The translations under genes were made by a program, and so were the position numbers. From an uncultured Allobaculum sp. (GTDB taxonomy: Bacteria > Bacillota_I > Bacilli_A > Erysipelotrichales > Erysipelotrichaceae): a DNA stretch of 64,000 bases. Under the pieces are notes generated by a model. It ran no database searches and was not told the origin of the DNA. It saw only the letters and a list, made by a program, of their open reading frames with translations. The number at the start of each line of letters is the position of its first letter. Positions within the stretch are counted from its first letter, which is position 1. The stretch lies in NCBI GenBank assembly GCA_910579655.1, contig CAJTVE010000005.1, positions 4,656 through 68,655 on the forward strand. The letters run 5' to 3'. This document shows positions 44,342-52,507 of this stretch, piece after piece.

Positions 44342-45643
44342 TTAATGAATGCTAAAGTCATGGAGTAGGTATTGAATAAGTAGAGTCTGATATTGAATAA
44401 CTGCCTGAAAGTCATTCTGTTTTTGGTAGTGTTCAATCAACAAACAATACAATGGGATTTCCAGTTCAACAGCATGATATTGAGGAAGCATAGATAGAAT
44501 TTGTGTAGATAAATCCGTGATATCCTGTTCGTTATTTAATATGCTTAATAATAATTTCATAAATAGTTTGATGAATGAAGAACGCTTTCCGTTGGTCTTC
44601 TTACGAATAAATTCTCTAGCAAAATGCTCAGCTTGCTCATGATTCTTTAATCTAAAATTTGAAAAAACAAGAACGATATAAAGATCGGGAAAAAGGCTTC
44701 CCATATCAAGCCCCTTAAGGGCATATATTATGGCTTCTTCATCATTTTGTTGCATAAATTTACACCAAGCTAAGTTATCAAAAATCTCTTTTTGGATGAT
44801 AGGATCCTTGATCTGTGAATAGTTATTGATGATATTCTGGTAGATTTCAATTGCCTTAGAGTAAAGATTCAGATTTCGGTAAAGGATCCCTTCATTCATT
44901 CGAACGGTTAAAATTCGACGATATGCTCCTGCCTGTTGAAGATTGTCAATGCATTGAGCAACTAGATTTAAGGCATCCAGAAATTGGCCTACATCTCCAT
45001 ACCTGTAGATTAAGTGATATTCAATTAAGCCAGATAAGTCCCTGCGGTGGGTATGTTGTGCCAGACTTGATGCTTTTTGAAGTGCACGAATCTGTCTTTT
45101 TGTCATATCAGGATCCGATGTGTCTTCAATGATTCCCAGTAAGTCATACAAGAGGGCCAGATAGTATTCATTAATGAAATATTGAGAATTAATAATATGC
45201 TGAACTTCTTTCATAGAACCTTTACCAAGAAAAAGGTTGTAAAACGAATGAACTAATCTATAGTGAAAATATGCAAAAGAATGTATATTGCTTTCATTAT
45301 TAAGATATCCCTTGAATTCGCATAGCGTATTTTCATAAGAAAGATCAACAAATTCACGCACACACCTGTCAACCCAATCCTCAGCTTCTTTCAATTTCGA
45401 AATTTCTTTATTGAAATGGTAATTTTGATCATATGTTTCAAAGTATTGAATAGCAGAATTGAATGTTTCTATATTCATATTTTGCTGGCCAGATTCCATT
45501 TTGGATAGGGTTGAGTTACTGATGTGAAGAATTTTGGCAAGTTTTTTTTGAGAAATCTCATATTCTTTCCTTAGATCAAGAATATAGGCTCCATAAAAAC
45601 GTTCGTGGTTATATTCGTAAGAGTAACTGTCTTGAAAAGTCAT
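44342..45643 (-). CDS. XRE-family regulator with TPR-like C-terminal domain
   Basis: 433 residues. The HTH at about 25-58 includes LRKEYEISQKKLAKILHISN and STLSKMESGQQ; the remaining ~370 residues are helical repeats with TPR-like spacing (for example AIEIYQNIINNYSQIKD). The architecture matches peptide-sensing RRNPP regulators such as NprR/PlcR and, more loosely, MutR-type regulators. Codon use is more AT-rich than the neighbours. It is divergent from the membrane protein gene at 46000 and may control it. The cognate signal is not identified. Confidence 0.75.
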   Translation of the reverse strand: MTFQDSYSYEYNHERFYGAYILDLRKEYEISQKKLAKILHISNSTLSKMESGQQNMNIETFNSAIQYFETYDQNYHFNKEISKLKEAEDWVDRCVREFVDLSYENTLCEFKGYLNNESNIHSFAYFHYRLVHSFYNLFLGKGSMKEVQHIINSQYFINEYYLALLYDLLGIIEDTSDPDMTKRQIRALQKASSLAQHTHRRDLSGLIEYHLIYRYGDVGQFLDALNLVAQCIDNLQQAGAYRRILTVRMNEGILYRNLNLYSKAIEIYQNIINNYSQIKDPIIQKEIFDNLAWCKFMQQNDEEAIIYALKGLDMGSLFPDLYIVLVFSNFRLKNHEQAEHFAREFIRKKTNGKRSSFIKLFMKLLLSILNNEQDITDLSTQILSMLPQYHAVELEIPLYCLLIEHYQKQNDFQAVIQYQTLLIQYLLHDFSIH

Positions 45644-45999
45644 TTTTTTTTACGATCGGAATTTCGAAAATAATCTGTTCCTTTCTGTTTTAAAAAAAAC
45701 TATCATGAAATCAGCAAAAAGGCCACTGATAGCTGAAATGTTGCCAACTATCAAATAAAAATAGATCTTAGACGATGTTTATTTCACATTTTATCTTTCT
45801 AAATTATCAGAAGATTGTAAACTGGTACTTTTATTTAAGGTTGTTTTCAATACTCTCATTCATTCAAATAAACCTCTCTAACAAAAGTGCACAAATTAAG
45901 TCCGAAACAGACATTGTCCAAGATCAACTCTTACGCGAATGGCGTGTTTAACTACCATTACAGATATTTGCAACATTAGCTATAGATAAGAACATTTAA
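45644..45999. other. Divergent intergenic region of the island
   Basis: About 355 bp of AT-rich DNA between regulator and membrane protein. Two tiny frames were seen: 45705-45758 plus (17 residues, no ribosome site) and a 10-residue minus frame with GAGAGG. Neither looks like a classical exported pheromone precursor. Promoters not recognised. Confidence 0.4.
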
Positions 46000-47172
46000 A
46001 TGAAAAAAAGAAAACGATGGAGAGTCGTAAAATGGCTCTCCCTTCTTGTTGGATTCAGTATCACGTTGTATTTTGGTGTGCTGTTTTTGGGACACCATCA
46101 GATTGACCATTTCAAGAGATCTGACCAGGCAGAGTTTTATGTTGTGAGTTATGACGGAATTACGGGATACCGGATTGAAAATGGCCAGCCAGCACCGGTC
46201 GTTGAAAACAAAGTCGGAATTATCCGTGAAGGGATGAATCCCATAGTTTTGCAGGCAGAGCTTCTTAATCGATATCTCGTCTTTTCTGAGGATGGATGGC
46301 CAACAGGAAAGACAGAAGGAGTCATTTCTATCGATTTTGAGGAAGGAACAGTGGAGTATCACAAGACGAAGCATAGTGCCTGGACGTCAGCTGGAGAAAC
46401 AGAAAATTATTACTTTGCAATGGTTGCCGGTGGCGAAAATTTCATCTCAGTTTATACGCCACAATTAGAAGAAAAGGACCATCTGATTCTGGATCACCCT
46501 GCCATGATGGTCAACGATTTTACTGCAGACGCAAAAGATACTTTTTGGGCGATATCAACCGATGTGGAGTCGACAGTCAATGAAAACGGCTATCATGACT
46601 TTACGAATCGACTGCTTAAGGGGTCTGTCCAGGATGGAAAACTGAGTCTGGAGTTGATCAAAGAACTTGAAAAGAATCCTGACAGGCAATACTGGTTTAA
46701 TGATACAGTTTACAAAGGGAATTATCTTTACTGTACCTGCCAAGGGTGGCGTAATTTAGCCACTTTCGAAAGAAACGTTGAGGGCTGGATTTATCGTTAT
46801 AATCTTGTTCAGGAAACAGGAGAGTTTTTTCCTCTTGAGGAAGTTGCACCAGAAGCTTTTTTTGAACTTGATGACAATCTGTTTGCAATTAGACATTCCC
46901 AAAGTTCTTCAACCCAATTTGGATTTACATTGTTTGATGGAAATACTGGTGAAAGTACCTTTGTAAATTTGGAAGAACTTGGTGTTGATCGAGACAGCAA
47001 TGAGGATCAGATCATGGACTTGATTATGGACATCAAGCCTTTAAATTCCCGGCAGCTTTTGCTTCTAATGCAAGATAAGCTCCTTTTATATGATCTTGAT
47101 ACTGATTCACTCGTTTCCCAGTTCCCATTGAAAGACGTGAACACGGCATTTCATATCTGGATTGTCCAGTAA
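46000..47172 (+). CDS. Membrane-anchored protein of unknown function, beta-propeller-like
   Basis: 390 residues: positively charged N-terminus (MKKRKRWRVVKW), one transmembrane segment (about 13-30), then an extracytoplasmic domain made of beta-rich repeats with aromatic and Asp/Gly spacing (YVVSYDGITGYRIENG, LLLYDLDTDSLVSQFPL). The repeat style suggests a beta-propeller, but I cannot count the blades securely. No lipobox. Ribosome site weak. It lies opposite an XRE-TPR regulator inside a repeat-bracketed island. Confidence 0.65.
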   Translation: MKKRKRWRVVKWLSLLVGFSITLYFGVLFLGHHQIDHFKRSDQAEFYVVSYDGITGYRIENGQPAPVVENKVGIIREGMNPIVLQAELLNRYLVFSEDGWPTGKTEGVISIDFEEGTVEYHKTKHSAWTSAGETENYYFAMVAGGENFISVYTPQLEEKDHLILDHPAMMVNDFTADAKDTFWAISTDVESTVNENGYHDFTNRLLKGSVQDGKLSLELIKELEKNPDRQYWFNDTVYKGNYLYCTCQGWRNLATFERNVEGWIYRYNLVQETGEFFPLEEVAPEAFFELDDNLFAIRHSQSSSTQFGFTLFDGNTGESTFVNLEELGVDRDSNEDQIMDLIMDIKPLNSRQLLLLMQDKLLLYDLDTDSLVSQFPLKDVNTAFHIWIVQ

Positions 47173-47584
47173 AATCTACAACCGGTCCTTTGCATCCAAA
47201 GATCAATGCTTTACGGACTATAGCCAGAACAGACCAAATCCTTGCAGCTGAAGGCAGTTGCCTTGTTAGGTGGCTCATACTTTAGATGAAATTCGGCTGC
47301 TTTTTCACTATATAGACTGGCACTCCATATTTGCTGGTACCCCATATCTGTGTGGGTGATGTGGTCATGTATGGTCCTTCCACACAAAATGGTCGGGAGT
47401 TCAGGATACAAAGGCTAAGGAAGTCTTTAAGCAAACCCTCCAGAAAAAAATAAAAAATAAGCCGGAATCGACTCCCTCAAAAAAGGGATAAAATTCCCGG
47501 CTTTTCGTCGTGTTCTGGTGTAGGGGGTGAACAGTAACTTTTGATTTTCCTAAGAAACCATCAGAATTTCAGATTGGCGAAGGA
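47173..47584. other. Gene-free stretch carrying the right flanking repeat
   Basis: About 410 bp; the inverted-repeat partner occupies its centre. A direct-orientation relative of the 43411-43460 fragment lies at about 47333-47380 (shared CCATAT...GTGTGGGT...GGTC). Confidence 0.5.
47375..47525 (-). repeat. Right copy of the diverged inverted repeat flanking the island
   Basis: Reverse-complement partner of 43957-44110. Read on the minus strand it keeps the AAGCCGG...CCGGCTT stem followed by an AT/T run, so it also looks like the 3' end and terminator of a decayed gene pointing inward. Confidence 0.6.
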
Positions 47585-48130
47585 ATGACTTTTAAACCTG
47601 TTACAATGGAGAGCATGAACCAATCTGTAACGAAAACTCTGATCCTTACAGCGATGGTGCTTTGCGGTGGATTTGCCATCCTTTGTTATCTGCATTCTGA
47701 TCCAAGCTGGTCGTTATGGCTGATTGCCTGCTGTGTCGTTGCCTGTATTTATTTTGGAATTTACCGCCCGAAAAAGAAGGCGCATAAAGAACCAGAAGTC
47801 CAGTCTATTCTGCCTGATTCGGCCAGAGAAGCGTTGATGGCCGGCCAGAAACCTCAAATTGGCAGCTCATTAAAGCTGAAAAAAGGCGAACACCTGTATT
47901 GGGTTGACCAGATGCGCACCGACTATTACAATTCCAAACCACGTGTCTTTTATCTGACCAACGAGCGGCTGGTCTGCCTGGATGACGATTTTCGTTTTTC
48001 ACATCCAGTTTCCAGCATGATTATCACCATCAATTCGGATCTGATTCGGATTGAGCAGGGAAAGAGTAAAATGACATTTCGCTGCGCCAGTCCAGAGGCC
48101 TTCATGGCTGCATGGAATCTGGTGAAATAA
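47585..48130 (+). CDS. Small membrane protein with cytoplasmic PH-like domain
   Basis: 181 residues. Two hydrophobic helices at about 18-34 and 44-59 (LILTAMVLCGGFAILCYL, LWLIACCVVACIYFGIY), a basic linker, then about 110 residues of beta-rich sequence (FYLTNERLVCLDDDFRF, SMIITINSDLIRIEQGKSKMTFRC) resembling bacterial PH-like domains. Start uncertain: 47585, 47606 and 47615 are all ATG with poor spacing, and TGTTACAAT at about 47598 looks like an extended -10. Function unknown. Confidence 0.6.
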   Translation: MTFKPVTMESMNQSVTKTLILTAMVLCGGFAILCYLHSDPSWSLWLIACCVVACIYFGIYRPKKKAHKEPEVQSILPDSAREALMAGQKPQIGSSLKLKKGEHLYWVDQMRTDYYNSKPRVFYLTNERLVCLDDDFRFSHPVSSMIITINSDLIRIEQGKSKMTFRCASPEAFMAAWNLVK

Positions 48131-48155
48131 GAAGAAAACCAGAAAGGGAAATACG

Positions 48156-48677
48156 ATGCAAGTTGAAGTAACCAAAGAATTCGATGTCACTGCCGAACAG
48201 TTTTATGACTTTATGGTCAAAAGCATCTGTGAGCAGATTCAGGAAGAGCTGAATCTGGAGGTGGATCCAGCCCAGATTAAAGCTGGCTATACGCATAAAG
48301 TGAAATCGACGACGAAAGATGGAAATGTAGAAAAGATCCGCTATACCATCAAAGAAGCCAAACGGGCAGAAAAGTTCGTTACCGTCTTTACCTCCGCCAA
48401 GCGAAAGACTCGCTGTTCGTATACCTTTATTCCAACCGATAAAGGCTGTAAGTTTATCTATGTGGTCGATATCAATTTTGCGGATTCCAAATATGAACCT
48501 AAGGGATTCAAAGGGAAAATGGCGATGATCTCCGCTCGAAATCGTGCTGCCCGTCAGGTGAATGCCTCTTATGACGCCTGCAAGAAAGATCTCAAAGAAC
48601 AGGCCAAGGAAAATAAGAGACTGGCAAAAGAAGCCCGTAAAGAAGCGGCCGGCGAGAATCAGAAAAGTGAAGCATAG
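48156..48677 (+). CDS. DUF3284-family protein
   Basis: 173 residues, about 130 of them a SRPBCC-like pattern (QVEVTKEFDVTAEQFYDFMVKSI at the N-terminus, then AGYTHKVKSTT and a helix-rich end). Matches my memory of DUF3284 proteins, which have no assigned reaction. The C-terminal ~40 residues are a charged Lys/Glu/Ala tail. RBS AAAGGGA; 25 bp after the membrane protein gene, so probably co-transcribed. Confidence 0.65.
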   Translation: MQVEVTKEFDVTAEQFYDFMVKSICEQIQEELNLEVDPAQIKAGYTHKVKSTTKDGNVEKIRYTIKEAKRAEKFVTVFTSAKRKTRCSYTFIPTDKGCKFIYVVDINFADSKYEPKGFKGKMAMISARNRAARQVNASYDACKKDLKEQAKENKRLAKEARKEAAGENQKSEA

Positions 48678-48830
48678 CCCTTCTTCTGCTACAATGAATT
48701 TACTTTGTCCCTGCATGAAGGCAGGGATTTTCTTTGCCTGTAAAAAAACAAAGCCATATCCTTTTGAGATGAGCATTTGAGAACCTTTTTCGACCATTTC
48801 GGCCCATGATACAGGAGATGAGGTGTAAGC

Positions 48831-50180
48831 ATGGCTGATTTTCCATACCCAGGGAAGTTCACATTTGTCGATGTAGAAATCCCGAATCTGAATAATGACT
48901 GTATCTGCGCGATTTCCATGATCGTTGTCGACGAGGGAGAAGAAAAACTCCGGGTCACGGAACTGATCAATCCCCAGACGTTTTTTTCCGCAAATAATAT
49001 CAAAATCCATCATATCCACCGTAAGGATGTGCTGGATTCCAGAACGTTACCCCAGTTCTGGGCTGACTATGGGCAATATTTTGAAGAGCCGTATATCATT
49101 GGCGCTCACAATGCGATGAGCGATATCAGTGTTATCAATAAAGACCTGGCCCGGATCCATACGGAAATTCATGCCGTTCAATATGTCGATACGATGGATA
49201 TCATGGATCAGTTTTACTATCGCGGCAACCAGGGCAAGGGGGATCTGAAGCTTTGCAACATTGCCGAACACCTGGGCATTGAACTCGACCATCATAACCC
49301 TCAAAGTGATGTGAATGCCTGCTACGAGATCATCCGCTATATGTACAATCACTTCGAAATGGATCTGGAGCCGTTTATCAAAAATATCAAGAAGACAAAG
49401 TTCCGTCCAAAGAAGCATACAGCGGTTCCCTCGAGCCGGCAGATGAAGATTTTTCTTAATTATGTCCGCAAGCAGATCAACCGCAAAGCCCCATCCGTGG
49501 ATATTTCGGTTCTGAAAGCCAAAAAGCAGGGGGATCTGGCCTATGAAGAAGGCGACTATGAAGGCGTTATTTTCAACTACGAACTTGCTGCAGCCAAAAA
49601 CTGGCAGTCCGCGTCCGTCTACTTACGCCTGGCAGAAATCTATGATTCTCTGAATATGACCTTCGATGCCAATCGAATTCTTGAAAAAGGTATCCGCAAT
49701 CTGAAACGGACCAACCGGGACTGGCGGATTCTCAAGTCAATGGCTTATAACCTGAATCGCAAACGCCGCAAGCCGGAAAGCCAGGAAACTGAAAAACAGA
49801 AAGATGCTTCGACACGCAAAAAAGGTTCCCCAAAATACCCGCAACTGGCGGGTAAAAAAACGGAGACTGGATCTGAACGTTCGCAAGCATCGGCCAGGTC
49901 CACGGATCAGCTTTCTGTTACCGCTGCCCCAGTCGAAACCGGATTGGAAGTCCAGAATTCGGATGCAAATCAAACCGCTCCAGCAAGTTTGCAAAAGCCA
50001 GGAAAAGCCGGTGCTTCAAAAAACAAACGCATTCGAAAAGGGAAAATTTCCCGCCGAAACCGTAAACTGAAAAAGCCAGCCACAACGGCTGCGGATAGAA
50101 ACAATGGATCTGCTCCAAAAGCAGAGAAATCCAGTACCAGTCAGGCGACAGCCGTTCAGAGTGCGGATCTGGTTTGCTGA
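48831..50180 (+). CDS. DEDDh exonuclease with TPR-like segment and long basic tail
   Basis: 449 residues. N-terminal DnaQ-like exonuclease: FVDVEIPN (motif I DxE, about 12-19), GAHNAMSDISV (motif II, about 91-101), LDHHNPQSDVNAC (motif III). Then a region with TPR-like helices (KKQGDLAYEEGDYEGVIFNYE) and a C-terminal ~130 residues rich in Lys, Arg, Ser, Gln and Ala without predicted fold. Likely a 3'-5' exonuclease on DNA or RNA; the tail may bind nucleic acid. Not the replicative proofreading subunit judging by length and layout. Confidence 0.75.
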   Translation: MADFPYPGKFTFVDVEIPNLNNDCICAISMIVVDEGEEKLRVTELINPQTFFSANNIKIHHIHRKDVLDSRTLPQFWADYGQYFEEPYIIGAHNAMSDISVINKDLARIHTEIHAVQYVDTMDIMDQFYYRGNQGKGDLKLCNIAEHLGIELDHHNPQSDVNACYEIIRYMYNHFEMDLEPFIKNIKKTKFRPKKHTAVPSSRQMKIFLNYVRKQINRKAPSVDISVLKAKKQGDLAYEEGDYEGVIFNYELAAAKNWQSASVYLRLAEIYDSLNMTFDANRILEKGIRNLKRTNRDWRILKSMAYNLNRKRRKPESQETEKQKDASTRKKGSPKYPQLAGKKTETGSERSQASARSTDQLSVTAAPVETGLEVQNSDANQTAPASLQKPGKAGASKNKRIRKGKISRRNRKLKKPATTAADRNNGSAPKAEKSSTSQATAVQSADLVC

Positions 50181-50406
50181 ATTCAAGGATTCAGAAAAAA
50201 CTGTATTTTATACGGCTCCAGGGAGTTTTCATACAAGATAGAAGACTCCCTTTTTCTTTTCGGTCTTCGATCCTGATCAGATCATCAGCCAGAATGAAGG
50301 TTGAATTCATAAACCGGTTAACATCAGGCTGGAAACTTTCGTTTTTTCACGACGATGACAAAGATGCTTGTTGAGTTAAAATAAGACAAGATCTGGAGGA
50401 AACGAA

Positions 50407-51411
50407 ATGTCAAATGAAAAGAAGTCACAACAGGAAGTTCAGGTTCTGCCTGTCCAGATGGCCAGAACACCCCTGGTTTCGAATGCATGGAGTGATCTGG
50501 ACGAAATGGCCAAAGAATGGCTGGCTTATGTTGATGTCTCGCCAAATTCAGAGCTGGTCTATCGAAAATCACTGGGCTACTTTTTTCAATGGATGATTGA
50601 TCATCATCTTTCAGATCCAACAAGAGCTGATATCATTCACTATCGCAATGATCTGATCCAGCAAAACCTTTCCGTCAGTACCATCAACCAGTACATTCGG
50701 GCTGTGAAATCATTTTACCAATGGCTGGATCACCTTGGGCTGCATCAAGATATGACCGAGGGGCTGAAACATTTAAAAAATGATTATGGATTCAAGAAAG
50801 GCTATCTTTCTTTTGAGCAATGCCGCAAGGTCCTGAATACATTTAAGGATCTTGAAGCCAACGAAAAGAATCTGCGCAATCAGGCCATTCTGGGCCTGCT
50901 GATCACGACGGGACTGCGGACGATTGAAGTGTGCAATGCGGATGTCGGAGACTTTGAAACACGCGGCGAGATGCGGATTTTGCGTGTCAAAGGGAAGGGA
51001 CATCATGAAAAGGGTGACTTTGTCAAAGTGCCTGATCAGACCTGGGCTTTGATCAGGCAGTATCTGGATGTTCGCAAAGAGGTAAAATCGGGCAGTCCAT
51101 TATTTGCGGGACTGGATCATCGATTTCCCGGCCGGCGTCTGACGACCAAGTCTATCCGGAAAATCTGTAAAGAGGCCTTTGCGGCGGCTGGTATTGACGC
51201 TCCTAATCTTTCTGCCCACAGTCTGCGTCACACCACCGCGACCCTGGCTTTAAAAGAAGGGGCCAATATTGAACAGGTCCAGCAGACTTTGCGTCATGCT
51301 TCGATCGAGACAACCATGATTTACGTTCATGCCATCGAACGCGAGAAAAATGCGGCGGAAGACCTGGTTGCCCAGCTGGTCTTTGATTCTAAAAACGAGG
51401 ACCCCTCCTGA
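50407..51411 (+). CDS. Tyrosine recombinase / integrase
   Basis: 334 residues with TGLRTIEVCNADVGDF (Arg), KGKGHHEKGDFVKV (Lys), HSLRHTTATLAL, and LRHASIETTMIYVHAIE with the nucleophilic Tyr. The N-terminal core-binding domain (WLAYVDVSPNSELVYRKSLGYFFQWM) is typical. RBS TGGAGGAAA. Distinct from the chromosomal XerD at 39 kb; more like an element-borne or phage-type integrase, though no attachment site or other phage gene was seen. Convergent with the PIN-like pair. Confidence 0.85.
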   Translation: MSNEKKSQQEVQVLPVQMARTPLVSNAWSDLDEMAKEWLAYVDVSPNSELVYRKSLGYFFQWMIDHHLSDPTRADIIHYRNDLIQQNLSVSTINQYIRAVKSFYQWLDHLGLHQDMTEGLKHLKNDYGFKKGYLSFEQCRKVLNTFKDLEANEKNLRNQAILGLLITTGLRTIEVCNADVGDFETRGEMRILRVKGKGHHEKGDFVKVPDQTWALIRQYLDVRKEVKSGSPLFAGLDHRFPGRRLTTKSIRKICKEAFAAAGIDAPNLSAHSLRHTTATLALKEGANIEQVQQTLRHASIETTMIYVHAIEREKNAAEDLVAQLVFDSKNEDPS

Positions 51412-51483
51412 GTCTGGTCTGAATGCGCTCACTTCTATGCAGACCATTCATATCCTATATATCTTTTATATCTTTTCGAACAC

Positions 51484-51527
51484 AAAACGTCCGGAACTCT
51501 TTATGAAGAGCGTCCGGACGTTTTTTT
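51484..51527. terminator. Bidirectional terminator between integrase and PIN-like genes
   Basis: AAAACGTCCGGA and TCCGGACGTTTT pair over 12 bp, with T runs on both strands. Confidence 0.88.
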
Positions 51528-51546
51528 GCGTGCTGGCCAATGTGGA

Positions 51547-51993
51547 TCAGGAATGCAAAGAATTTTTCTTAGAGGCATTTTCTGGTTCGATCAGGTTCAA
51601 TGCTTCCTGGATATTCTGGCAGCATTTTACGCTTCCATATTGTTCAGATGGAAAGAGCACTTCCAGGTTTTTGGCAGCGGTATGCAGTCTTTCATCTTTG
51701 GAGATGAGATATAACGGAAGCAGCTTGCGGGTGCGTACTCTTTTTCCGAGCAGTCTTCCTGCTTCGTAACAGATGACGCCGTCGCGGTTGGACTCCTTCG
51801 CATCAATTTGCACCCAATCGATTTTATTGCGGGCCTGCAATGCCCAGATGAGCAAAGAGACGGGGATTGTCTGCCTGGCTTCTTTTGAGCAGAGAAGAGT
51901 GATTTTGCACTCTTCAGGAAGCTTGGAGATTTGTTTATATTCTTCAAAGCCAAGCGTATTTGTATCAAGATAGATCTGAATGGTCGTTTTCAT
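51547..51993 (-). CDS. PIN-like protein B (acidic residues intact)
   Basis: 148 residues. Pattern of a PIN/NYN-type nuclease: IYLDTNTLGF (Asp10), LLCSKEARQTIPVSLLIWAL, ESNRDGVICYEAGRLLG (Asp71), LYLISKDERLHTAAKNL (Asp100). These three Asp positions line up with metal-binding acids of the family. PIN proteins are metal-dependent RNases in many toxin-antitoxin modules. Its ATG overlaps the stop of PIN-like protein A (ATGA). It ends with a short Lys/Ser tail. Target unknown. Confidence 0.6.
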   Translation of the reverse strand: MKTTIQIYLDTNTLGFEEYKQISKLPEECKITLLCSKEARQTIPVSLLIWALQARNKIDWVQIDAKESNRDGVICYEAGRLLGKRVRTRKLLPLYLISKDERLHTAAKNLEVLFPSEQYGSVKCCQNIQEALNLIEPENASKKNSLHS

Positions 51994-52454
51994 TGTTCGT
52001 TTACCTGTTTTTCAATGGATTGTTCATCGGGCTCCATCGGAATGGATGGCAGCTCATTTTCTTTGCCGGCAATCATGTCCTGGATGGCTGGGTAGCGTTT
52101 ATAGCTTGTTTTTGCTTTTCGCGGACCGGCAGTGCTGGATTCGATTCGTTCTTTTAAGATGTCATAATTTTTGTTAGTTGAAATCACAATCACTTCAAGA
52201 AAGCTCCCTGCAAAGGCCTCCATTTTCTGCCCCACCAGCATACATAAAACATTTCCAAGTGAATTTTCTCCTGTATAAAGTACTTTTTTGAAAATTCCTG
52301 CTCCAAGATCACGTACTGAATTAAGCAGATCAATGGAAACATATGGCATATTCTTGCTGTAAAGAACGACCAGTTCATCCGAATTTTCGATTTGATCCAG
52401 CTTTTCAAGCCCTGCTGTTCCGACACTTTCGTAATCAACGAGAATATATTTCAT
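51990..52454 (-). CDS. PIN-like protein A (degenerate active site)
   Basis: 154 residues, RBS AAAGGAG. YILVDYESVGTAGL (Asp7) is the usual first PIN strand, then VVLYSKNMPYVSIDLLNSV and VIVISTNKNYDIL. It aligns over about 100 residues with protein B, but Gly67 replaces B's Asp71 and Asn94 replaces B's Asp100. A Lys/Arg and acidic tail of ~50 residues follows. I infer a catalytically weak paralogue that could pair with or restrain protein B. Confidence 0.6.
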   Translation of the reverse strand: MKYILVDYESVGTAGLEKLDQIENSDELVVLYSKNMPYVSIDLLNSVRDLGAGIFKKVLYTGENSLGNVLCMLVGQKMEAFAGSFLEVIVISTNKNYDILKERIESSTAGPRKAKTSYKRYPAIQDMIAGKENELPSIPMEPDEQSIEKQVNEQ

Positions 52455-52466
52455 GATTGAACTCCT

Positions 52467-52476
52467 TTATGTGATT
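52467..52476. promoter_or_regulatory. Candidate operator at the PIN-like operon start
   Basis: The 10-mer TTATGTGATT overlaps the expected transcription start and abuts the ribosome site of protein A. The same 10-mer recurs at 52922-52931 and, inverted, at 52948-52957. Confidence 0.45.
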
Positions 52477-52479
52477 TCA

Positions 52480-52507
52480 ATTATAATCTTTATATTACAT
52501 TGATCAA
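52480..52507 (-). promoter_or_regulatory. Promoter of the PIN-like operon
   Basis: Minus strand -35 TTGATC and -10 TATAAT with 16-bp spacing; the leader to the ATG would be about 20 nt. Confidence 0.6.

Noticed and set aside
45705..45758. 17-residue frame as pheromone for the XRE-TPR regulator
   Set aside because: No ribosome site and no hydrophobic export signal; cannot be supported.
50407..51411. Integrase as proof of a prophage
   Set aside because: No structural, replication or lysis genes and no attachment repeats were found; only the integrase is supported.
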